From: Clostridiales bacterium
GTDB lineage: Bacteria; Bacillota; Clostridia; Oscillospirales; CAG-272
Reading direction: 5' to 3'
Assembly (NCBI GenBank): GCA_016280525.1
Contig: JAEEGW010000232.1
Coordinates: 1 to 6,700 of the forward strand
Length of the DNA stretch: 6,700 bases
The notes beneath the pieces were generated by a model. It was not told where the DNA came from, made no database searches, and saw nothing but the letters and a program-made list of their open reading frames with translations. Below, piece after piece: positions 1 to 4,881 of the stretch. The translations under genes and the position numbers were made by a program. The first letter of the stretch is position 1; the number at the start of each line of letters is the position of its first letter.

Positions 1-201
1 ATCCCTGCACTCTTTTTTCGCCACGGTATAAGCGTCTATCCCCGCGTTTGCCGCACGTGTCAAGGCGTACGCACCCGCCTTGCTCGATATAACGCAGACT
101 ATTTTTCCGCTCGTTATTATACCGGAATCCTGCGCGTCTATAAGCGCCTGTAAATTCGTCCCGCCGCCCGATACCAAAACGGCGATTTTTACTTTTTTCA
201 T
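1..201 (-). CDS. purN: Phosphoribosylglycinamide formyltransferase (GAR transformylase), N-terminal part, cut by the window edge
   Basis: PurN transfers the formyl group of 10-formyl-tetrahydrofolate to GAR, giving FGAR, the third step of de novo purine synthesis, in the cytoplasm. Only the first 67 residues are visible; the frame is open to base 1. They begin MKKVKIAVLVSGGGTNLQAL: a Rossmann-type first strand followed by the SGGGTNLQ phosphate/GAR-binding loop (residues 11-18) typical of PurN. A second conserved stretch, ISSKAGAYALTRA (about 38-50), follows, where the family has a similar strand and helix. The catalytic Asn-His-Asp region would lie beyond the edge. The ATG at 199-201 is preceded by GGTGAT, a fair Shine-Dalgarno match, and sits one base after the TGA stop of the upstream gene, so it is the last visible gene of the purine operon. 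Completeness of the rest cannot be judged. Confidence 0.95.
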   Translation of the reverse strand, partial: MKKVKIAVLVSGGGTNLQALIDAQDSGIITSGKIVCVISSKAGAYALTRAANAGIDAYTVAKKECRD

Positions 202-202
202 A

Positions 203-634
203 TCAATCACCAAATATGTCCTGTGCTTCTTTATTGTAAACTACCGATATTCCGTTTACGGTCTTATATACTTCAAATCCCTTTTCCTCTCCACATCTGA
301 AAAACAGAAGCGGGAATTTGTACAGTACCTTGTCAAGCCCTTTTAACGTGTTTATTTTTGCCGTAAGATATCCCGTAAGCTCGTAAGCGCCGCTCACAAC
401 TGCCGCGTTATCGAGCGCATCAAGCATTGTCTTCGCAATTCCGGCAAGCGTTTCAAACGTGTCCTCTTTCATTACAAGGCTTTCAATACTCACGGTGTAA
501 GCCGTAAATCCGCCGTGATTGACCGTATCAAACGACACGGTGTACGGCGTTTTGATTATATCCGATAAATCGACGCCGCGGTTTTTGAAAAGTCCGTTTT
601 TGCAGTACGCGGTAAGCTCAAAAAATTCAGCCAT
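203..634 (-). CDS. Unrecognised 143-residue protein encoded inside the purine operon
   Basis: I do not recognise this protein. It starts MAEFFELTAYCKNGLF, has no signal peptide or membrane segment, and looks like a small soluble alpha/beta protein: strand-like segments near residues 30-52 and 118-134 and a helix near 57-78 (ETLAGIAKTMLDALDN). Three scattered cysteines or histidines give no obvious metal motif. Support for its being real is positional. Its ATG directly abuts the TAA stop of the channel gene (zero gap), AAGGA lies 8 bases before the ATG inside the end of that gene, and its TGA stop is one base from the purN start. No alternative frame on the minus strand explains this stretch. 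Co-transcription with purE, purF, purM, a channel and purN suggests a link to purine or one-carbon metabolism, or to the channel, but this is inference from context only. Confidence 0.82.
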   Translation of the reverse strand: MAEFFELTAYCKNGLFKNRGVDLSDIIKTPYTVSFDTVNHGGFTAYTVSIESLVMKEDTFETLAGIAKTMLDALDNAAVVSGAYELTGYLTAKINTLKGLDKVLYKFPLLFFRCGEEKGFEVYKTVNGISVVYNKEAQDIFGD

Positions 635-1240
635 TTATTTTGTCCTTTTGAATTTCATCATAAGAAGCGGAAGTATCACCGCGCCTATGCTGTTGCCTAA
701 AATCACCGTCCAGATAAAGTCGAAAGCTTTAAGAGATACGATGCCGGACGCGGCGAAGTAGAACAGGTCGGCTATCGAGTGCTCAAAGCCCGCCAGAATA
801 AAGACGGGTATGCAGAAGATAATGCCTATTACGTTGTTCTTTTCTTTGTAAATGCTGACGGCTAAATACATAAGCACGCCGCAGAATATACCGCGTATCA
901 AAGTCTGCCAGAACGACTGGTCAAGCTTGCCGGTGCAAAGTATCTGCGCCGCCTCGCCTAACTTCGGTAAAGCTAACCTTATAGCGTAACCGCAGCCGAC
1001 CGTACCTATCGCGTTGCCGAGCAAACCGAGGGTAAGTCCGCCAAAATACTCTTTGTCGTGGGATTCAACTATAAATCCAATTCTTCCCGTATAGAGCGAA
1101 TAGCCTTTTAAGCAGATGCAGAGAAGCGCGACGGTGAAGAGCACCGCGCCGACGTATCTGTTATCGCACGCAAGGAACACCGCGCCGCCAATGCTTATAA
1201 GAACGCCGGCGCAGATACCGGAAAATACTTTTTTCAGCAT
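635..1240 (-). CDS. Short formate/nitrite transporter (FNT) family channel
   Basis: FNT proteins are pentameric inner-membrane channels that pass small monovalent anions such as formate, nitrite or hydrosulfide. This 201-residue protein has about six hydrophobic segments (roughly 5-23, 29-47, 66-88, 110-131, 137-155, 172-195). It shows the family's landmarks: KGYSLYTG (45-52) in place of the usual G.ELFTG, LLGNAIGT (73-80), the RGIFCGVLMYLAV stretch (116-128) resembling the RGILCNWLVCLA signature, and GFEHSIADLF (151-160), which carries the conserved pore histidine (H154). It is shorter than typical FocA/NirC proteins (about 260-285 residues), mainly in the termini and loops. The ATG overlaps the end of purM by 7 bases. 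The Shine-Dalgarno is weak (purine-rich GAGAG), so translation is probably coupled to purM. Formate is the most plausible substrate because it feeds 10-formyl-tetrahydrofolate used by PurN; that is inferred from the neighbours, not shown by the residues. Confidence 0.88.
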   Translation of the reverse strand: MLKKVFSGICAGVLISIGGAVFLACDNRYVGAVLFTVALLCICLKGYSLYTGRIGFIVESHDKEYFGGLTLGLLGNAIGTVGCGYAIRLALPKLGEAAQILCTGKLDQSFWQTLIRGIFCGVLMYLAVSIYKEKNNVIGIIFCIPVFILAGFEHSIADLFYFAASGIVSLKAFDFIWTVILGNSIGAVILPLLMMKFKRTK

Positions 1241-2277
1241 ATCTCTATCTTACTCTCACTTTCTTTTACTACGCCTATGACGTAAGCGTCCTCGCCGCAT
1301 TCTTTCAGTATCGTAAGCGCTTCGTCCGTCTGCTCCGCGGGAACTATAACGTCCATGCCCACGCCCATGTTGAACGTATTGAACATATCGCGGCGGCTGA
1401 TATTGCCTTTTTTCTCTATCAGATCGAATATCGGCAGTACTTTTACGTCTTTTTCTTTTATAACTACGCCCAAGCCGTCCGGTATGCTTCTCGGGATATT
1501 CTCGTAAAATCCGCCGCCGGTTATGTGGGAAATACCGTGAACTTCAACCGCTTCAAGCAGTTTTAATATAGGTTTTACGTAGATTTTCGTAGGTGTCAGA
1601 AGCGTTTCAAGTATGCTCTTTCCGCCTAATTCTTTGACCGGCGATTTTATATCGGCATTTTCAACGTCAAAAACTTTGCGCACGAGCGAAAATCCGTTAG
1701 AATGAACGCCGCTTGACGGCAGAGCGATAACGACGTCGCCCGCCTTCATTTTCGTGTTGTCTATTATTTTATCACGATCGACCACGCCCGTGCAGTAACC
1801 GGCGAGGTCGTATTCGTCCTCCGGGTAAAAACCGGGCATCTCGGCGGTCTCGCCGCCTATGAGAGCCGCGCCGGACTGTACGCAGCCGTCGCATACGCCT
1901 TTTACAATGTCCGCTATGCGCTCCGGTATATTTTTACCGCAGGCTATATAATCAAGGAAGAAAAGCGGTTTTGCGCCGCAGCAGATAACGTCGTTTACGC
2001 ACATTGCAACGCAGTCAACCCCGACCGTGTCGTGCTTGTCCGCTAAGAAAGCGAGCTTTAATTTCGTGCCCACGCCGTCCGTGCCGGAAACGAGCACGGG
2101 CTTTGAAATACCGGTAAGATCAAGCTCAAACAAACCGCCGAAACCGCCTATGCCGGACACGACGCTCGGTACCATGGTTTTGGCTATGTGCGCTTTCATC
2201 AGCTCTACCGCGCGGTAGCCCGCCGTTATATCTACGCCGGATTTTGCGTACGCTTCCGATCTTGAATTGTTTACCAT
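1234..2277 (-). CDS. purM: Phosphoribosylformylglycinamidine cyclo-ligase (AIR synthetase)
   Basis: PurM uses ATP to close the imidazole ring, turning FGAM into AIR, the fifth step of purine synthesis; it is a cytoplasmic dimer of the PurM/PurL/SelD/HypE fold. The protein has 347 residues, the usual size. Visible hallmarks are YAKSGVD (10-16), the ATP/phosphate motif SGTDGVGTKL (64-73), VNDV (94-97), GGETAEMPG (141-149), HSNGFSLVR in the middle, and HITGGGFYENIPR before the C-terminal domain. I chose the ATG at 2275-2277 because the protein then starts MVNNSRSEAYAKSGVD as in the family, and GGGGAGGA lies 5 bases upstream. The same frame stays open upstream to 2376, but that extension overlaps the end of purF and resembles no PurM. 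It begins one base after the purF stop and its TGA overlaps the channel gene start by 7 bases. Confidence 0.97.
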   Translation of the reverse strand: MVNNSRSEAYAKSGVDITAGYRAVELMKAHIAKTMVPSVVSGIGGFGGLFELDLTGISKPVLVSGTDGVGTKLKLAFLADKHDTVGVDCVAMCVNDVICCGAKPLFFLDYIACGKNIPERIADIVKGVCDGCVQSGAALIGGETAEMPGFYPEDEYDLAGYCTGVVDRDKIIDNTKMKAGDVVIALPSSGVHSNGFSLVRKVFDVENADIKSPVKELGGKSILETLLTPTKIYVKPILKLLEAVEVHGISHITGGGFYENIPRSIPDGLGVVIKEKDVKVLPIFDLIEKKGNISRRDMFNTFNMGVGMDVIVPAEQTDEALTILKECGEDAYVIGVVKESESKIEIC

Positions 2278-2278
2278 A

Positions 2279-3703
2279 TTATTCCTCCCCGTCCCAGCAG
2301 TAAGTACATAGCTCGGACTTGTCAAGTCCAATCGCTTTGACAACGCCTTCAAGCGACTGGAATTCAAGCGACGCAAAGTTGAATTTTTTACATATCGCGT
2401 CGCGCAGAGCGCGTCCTCTCGGCGTCTTGCCGTCGCTGTATTCTTTTATGTATTTGAAGCCTTCTTCTCCCTCAAGCTCAACTATAACGCGTCTTGCTAT
2501 GAGCTCCATATCCGACGTCGCGCGGGAGAAGTTTAAGAATTTGCAGCCGTACATTATGGGCGGACACGCGGAGCGCATGTGTACCGCCTTTGCGCCGTTT
2601 TCGTATAGGAATTCAACGGTCTCCTTAAGCTGCGTGCCGCGGACTATCGAGTCGTCAACGAAGAGCAGCTCTTTGTCCGTTATAAGCTCGTGCACGGGTA
2701 TCTGCTTCATTTTTGCTATTTTGTCTCTGTCCGTCTGGTCTGACGGCATGAAGCTGCGCGACCACGTGGGCGTGTATTTGATGAACGCGCGCGCAAACGG
2801 CTTGTGGCTTCTGTTCGCGTAGCCTATCGCGTGAGGCGTGCCGGAATCCGGAACGCCGCCGACGTAATCCACGTTTTCCGCGTTTTTGCTCTCCATGTCG
2901 GCTTCCGCCATTATCTCGCCGTTTCTGTATCTCATAGCCTCAACGTTCACGCCCTCGTAAGTCGAGGTCGGATAGCCGTAGTAGCTCCACAAGAACGAAC
3001 ATATACGCTTTTTCTTCTCCGGCGCCGCGAGCTTTATGACCGCGTCCGGCGTTATCTGTACTATCTCGCCGGGACCGAGCTCGCAGAACGGCTCGAATCC
3101 GAGTTTCAAGTATGCGAACGATTCAAACGATACGGCGAAACCGTCCTCGCGTTTGCCTATCTGCATGGGCAGTCTGCCGTATTTGTCGCGCGCGGCGATT
3201 ATCGTGCCGTCTTCGCGTAAGATAAGCACCGCCGCCGTGCCGTCAACAAGCTCCTGCGCGTATCTTATGCCCTCCGCAAACGTGTCCTTGTGGTCCATGA
3301 GCGCCGCGAAAAGCTCCGTGCCGTTTATTTTTCCGCCCGTCATCGCGTCAAAATGCGCGCCGGTCACCTCAAAATAGCTTTTTATAAGGTCGTCCATGTT
3401 GTGGATAACGCCGGTCACGCATATCGCGTAGCTGCCGAGCTTTGAGCGAAGCAGAAGCGGCTGCGGAAACGTGTCGCTTATACAGCCTATCGCGGAGGTG
3501 CCTTTCATCTCTTCGAATATGCGCTCGAATTTCGTTCTGAAAGGCGAATTTCCTATGCTGTGTATTTTTCTCTGAAGTCCTATCTCGGCGTCGTACGCGG
3601 CGAGTCCGCCGTGTTTCGTGCCTAAATGTGAGTGATAGTCAACGCCGAAGAATACGTCCGCCATGCAGTCGTTTTTCGACGCTATACCGAAATAACCGCC
3701 CAT
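2279..3703 (-). CDS. purF: Amidophosphoribosyltransferase, divergent form without the N-terminal glutaminase cysteine
   Basis: PurF makes 5-phosphoribosylamine from PRPP and an amino source, the committed purine step. This 474-residue protein has the normal two-domain layout. An N-terminal Ntn-glutaminase-like domain covers about 1-225. A phosphoribosyltransferase domain follows, with VPDSG (284-288) and the PRPP loop VDDSIVRGT (349-357). Four cysteines match the [4Fe-4S] ligands of Bacillus-type PurF: C235 (RICSF), C387 (YGCKF), and C466/C469 (LCTYC near the C-terminus). The start is odd. It reads MGGYFG, whereas glutamine-using PurF exposes Cys right after the cleaved Met. The NG oxyanion-type motif appears as TG (97-98) and the usual HVRY arginine is absent (GCISD, 73-77). 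The stretch FIKYTPTWSRSFMP (307-320) replaces the usual IKNRYVGRTF. From memory, an MGGFFG-type PurF with these features recurs in Firmicutes and Bacteroidetes, so it is probably a conserved subfamily. AAGGAG lies 5 bases before the ATG; the gene follows purE by 9 bp. Confidence 0.93.
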   Translation of the reverse strand: MGGYFGIASKNDCMADVFFGVDYHSHLGTKHGGLAAYDAEIGLQRKIHSIGNSPFRTKFERIFEEMKGTSAIGCISDTFPQPLLLRSKLGSYAICVTGVIHNMDDLIKSYFEVTGAHFDAMTGGKINGTELFAALMDHKDTFAEGIRYAQELVDGTAAVLILREDGTIIAARDKYGRLPMQIGKREDGFAVSFESFAYLKLGFEPFCELGPGEIVQITPDAVIKLAAPEKKKRICSFLWSYYGYPTSTYEGVNVEAMRYRNGEIMAEADMESKNAENVDYVGGVPDSGTPHAIGYANRSHKPFARAFIKYTPTWSRSFMPSDQTDRDKIAKMKQIPVHELITDKELLFVDDSIVRGTQLKETVEFLYENGAKAVHMRSACPPIMYGCKFLNFSRATSDMELIARRVIVELEGEEGFKYIKEYSDGKTPRGRALRDAICKKFNFASLEFQSLEGVVKAIGLDKSELCTYCWDGEE

Positions 3704-3712
3704 TGTGTCTCC

Positions 3713-4198
3713 TTAAATATCAAGCGCGGCGTCTTTTGATAAGACTTTTTCCGCGTCGTCTTTTCTTTTTTTGTCAAGTTTTAAAGCAAGCTCTTTATCT
3801 TCCACCGCTATTATCTGCGCGGCGAGGAGCGCGGCGTTCGCGCCGCCGTTTACGGCGACCGTCGCCACGGGTATGCCCGTGGGCATTTGAACGGTCGATA
3901 AAAGCGCGTCAAGTCCGTTTACGAACGCACCGCCTCCGCACGGTATGCCTATGACCGGCAGAGTGGTGTTCGCGGCTAACGCGCCTGCTAAGTGCGCCGC
4001 CATTCCCGCGGCGGCTATTATCGCGGCAAAGCCGTTTTCTCTTGCGTTTTTCGCAAACGCGGCTGCCTGCTCCGGCGTCCTGTGCGCTGAATAGATGTGT
4101 ACCTCGTAAGGCACGCCTAAGCTGTCAAGCATATCCGTCGCTTTTTTGATGATCGGCATATCGCTGTCTGATCCCATAATGATCCCGATTTTCTTCAT
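3713..4198 (-). CDS. purE: N5-carboxyaminoimidazole ribonucleotide mutase, first gene of the purine operon
   Basis: PurE class I moves the carboxyl group of N5-CAIR to carbon 4, giving CAIR; it is a cytoplasmic octamer that normally partners PurK, which is not in this window. The 161 residues match the family size. Motifs are the phosphate-binding MGSDSD (8-13), SAHRTPE (37-43) with the catalytic His39, AGMAAHLAG (64-72), LPVIGIP, and LLSTVQMPTGIPVATVAVNGGANAALLAAQ near the end. The SAHR and AGMAAHLAG forms fit the class I mutase rather than the class II AIR carboxylase. I chose the ATG at 4196-4198: it gives the standard MKKIGIIMGSDSD start and has GGGGG 6 bases upstream. The frame is open further, to a GTG at 4328-4330, but that stretch encodes the riboswitch and terminator. 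Its TAA overlaps the purF ribosome-binding site. Expression should be controlled by the upstream ZTP riboswitch. Confidence 0.97.
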   Translation of the reverse strand: MKKIGIIMGSDSDMPIIKKATDMLDSLGVPYEVHIYSAHRTPEQAAAFAKNARENGFAAIIAAAGMAAHLAGALAANTTLPVIGIPCGGGAFVNGLDALLSTVQMPTGIPVATVAVNGGANAALLAAQIIAVEDKELALKLDKKRKDDAEKVLSKDAALDI

Positions 4199-4210
4199 TC
4201 TGTACCCCCG

Positions 4211-4254
4211 AAAAAGATAAAAGGACACACTCGGACTATTGTTCAAGTATGCCC
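4211..4254 (-). terminator. Conditional intrinsic terminator of the ZTP riboswitch, in the purE leader
   Basis: On the minus strand, GGGCATACTTG (4254-4244) pairs with CGAGTGTGTCC (4233-4223). This gives an 11-bp stem with three G-U wobbles and a 10-base loop, followed by TTTTATCTTTTT (4222-4211). The first four stem bases, GGGC, are the conserved 3' end of the aptamer (CTGGGCA), so the folded aptamer and the terminator compete for them. With ZTP/ZMP bound, the terminator should fail to form and purE onward be transcribed. The purE ribosome-binding site begins directly after the T run. Confidence 0.88.
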
Positions 4255-4318
4255 AGACGGTCGGCTTTATACGGCCGCGCTCCCTTGCGGTTGTCCGCTT
4301 TCCGTCAGTCACGCGCCG
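4250..4318 (-). promoter_or_regulatory. ZTP/ZMP riboswitch aptamer (pfl motif)
   Basis: The minus-strand leader carries the conserved pfl-motif words in order: GCGTGACTGAC (4314-4304), a small hairpin GCGG-ACAA-CCGC (4298-4287), GGGAGCGC (4284-4277), a helix CGGC...GCCG (4277-4274 with 4265-4262), and CCGTCTGGGCA (4260-4250). A short G-C closing helix can form between 4314-4312 and about 4279-4277. The hallmark pseudoknot is present: GACGG (4306-4302) pairs perfectly with CCGTC (4260-4256). Typical members use GGCG with CGCC here, so the change is compensated on both sides, strong evidence for a functional fold. ZTP riboswitches sense ZMP/ZTP (AICAR phosphates), which build up when 10-formyl-folate is short, and usually turn on purine and folate genes. 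The predicted transcription start is only about 12 bases upstream. Confidence 0.93.
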
Positions 4319-4336
4319 TTTGTTTTTCACGGCGTT

Positions 4337-4365
4337 ATTATAACATAAAATAAGAATAATGTCAA
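4337..4365 (-). promoter_or_regulatory. Consensus sigma-A promoter of the purine operon
   Basis: On the minus strand a perfect TTGACA (-35, 4365-4360) is separated by 17 bases from a perfect TATAAT (-10, 4342-4337). The expected start point is near 4330, just before the riboswitch aptamer. Such an ideal promoter fits control mainly by the riboswitch after initiation. A 10-bp alternating CG run (4368-4377) lies immediately upstream. I saw no separate operator. Confidence 0.92.
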
Positions 4366-4427
4366 TACGCGCGCGCGATTGTTCACAGTATTTTTACCGT
4401 GCGCCGCAATTTAATATAATACGGAGA

Positions 4428-4462
4428 GAATTAAGAATTCAGAATTAAGAATTCAGAATTCA
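4428..4462. repeat. 14-bp direct repeat, two and a half copies
   Basis: GAATTAAGAATTCA occurs twice back to back (4428-4441, 4442-4455), followed by a half copy GAATTCA (4456-4462). The internal AATTCA is the same word that separates the small hairpins of the adjacent element, so the run may be a degenerate edge of that element. It lies just upstream of the purine promoter and contains no gene. Confidence 0.85.
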
Positions 4463-4472
4463 GAGGCGGCAG

Positions 4473-4497
4473 GGGCGAGCATTGATCGCCCGTTTTT
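4473..4497 (+). terminator. Terminator-like cap hairpin of copy A
   Basis: A 6-bp GC-rich stem GGGCGA/TCGCCC with loop GCATTGA is followed by G and TTTTT on the plus strand, the shape of an intrinsic terminator. No plus-strand gene lies to its left, so it may be only a structural part of the repeat rather than a working terminator. Confidence 0.45.
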
Positions 4498-4701
4498 CAC
4501 GCCGTAAGGCAATTCACGCCGAAGGCAATTCACGCCGAAGGCAATTCACGTCCGAAGGACAATTCACGCGCCGTAGGGCGCAATTCACGCCCGAAGGGCA
4601 ATTCATTTTTTAAGTTATGAGCTGCTGACGCAGCGTTATGATCTCGGCTTACGCCGAAAACTATGAGACGGCTTCGCCGCCACCTTCTCCAACCGAGAAG
4701 G
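4473..4701. repeat. Composite mini-hairpin element, copy A
   Basis: This has four parts. (1) GGGCGA/TCGCCC hairpin with TTTTT (4473-4497). (2) Six tiny hairpins split by the constant spacer AATTCAC: GCCgtaaGGC (4501-4510), GCCgaaGGC (4518-4526, 4534-4542), GTCCgaaGGAC (4550-4560), GCGCCgtagGGCGC (4568-4581), GCCCgaaGGGC (4589-4599). (3) A fixed core AATTCA-TTTTTT-AAG-TTATGA (4600-4620). (4) A second run: GCTGCtgacGCAGC (4621-4634), TCGGCttacGCCGA (4644-4657), CGGCttcGCCG (4669-4679), with TTATGATC or CTATGAGA between them. A 7-bp hairpin CCTTCTC/GAGAAGG (4683-4701) ends the unit. It codes for no convincing protein. It resembles a REP/MITE-like or single-stranded-DNA-folding element; I cannot name a family. 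Confidence 0.8.
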
Positions 4702-4702
4702 C

Positions 4703-4731
4703 AAACGGGCGAGCATTGATCGCCCGTTTTT
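4703..4731 (+). terminator. Terminator-like cap hairpin of copy B
   Basis: A perfect 10-bp stem AAACGGGCGA/TCGCCCGTTT with the 7-base loop GCATTGA runs into TT on the plus strand (five T in all counting the stem end). On the minus strand it ends in only three T, so it is at best a weak terminator for the ManA-ROK transcript. No clearer terminator was seen for that gene. Confidence 0.45.
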
Positions 4732-4880
4732 CACGCCGTCAGGCAATTCACGCCGTCAGGCAATTCACGTCGTAAGACAATTCACGCCCGCAGGGCAATT
4801 CATTTTTTAAGTTATGAGCTGTCGGCGCAGCGTTACGATCTCGGCTTGCGCCGATGATTATGAGCTCGCTTTGCGCGAAC
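4703..4880. repeat. Composite mini-hairpin element, copy B
   Basis: This repeats the architecture of copy A with fewer units. The cap hairpin (4703-4729) is a perfect 10-bp stem AAACGGGCGA/TCGCCCGTTT. AATTCAC-spaced hairpins follow: GCCgtcaGGC (4735-4744, 4752-4761), GTCgtaaGAC (4769-4778), GCCCgcaGGGC (4786-4796). Then come the same core (4797-4817) and the second run: GCTGTcggcGCAGC (4818-4831), TCGGCttgcGCCGA (4841-4854), and a weak TCGC/GCGA (4866-4878). Copies A and B are identical over 33 bp at the cap (4473-4505 and 4707-4739) and over 30 bp at the core (4595-4624 and 4792-4821) but differ in hairpin number and stem sequence. The element ends one or two bases from the stop codon of the ManA-ROK gene. 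Confidence 0.8.
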
Positions 4881-4881
4881 G

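Noticed and set aside
2278..2376. Longer PurM starting at 2376
   Set aside because: It would overlap purF by about 98 bases; the internal ATG at 2277 has a strong Shine-Dalgarno and gives the family-standard start.
4250..4318. Guanine/adenine or tetrahydrofolate riboswitch
   Set aside because: The conserved words and the pseudoknot match the pfl/ZTP motif; the three-way junction of the purine class is not present.
4199..4330. N-terminal extension of PurE from a GTG at 4328-4330
   Set aside because: The extension encodes the riboswitch and terminator, falls at the predicted transcription start, has no ribosome-binding site, and PurE proteins begin at the MKKIGIIMGSDSD position.
4381..4427. 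A second promoter upstream of the perfect one
   Set aside because: A TTGCGG and a TACTGT word can be found on the minus strand but their spacing is too short for sigma-A.
4501..4880. CRISPR array
   Set aside because: The constant word is only 7 bases, the intervening units are 9-14-base palindromes rather than unique spacers, and no cas gene is visible.
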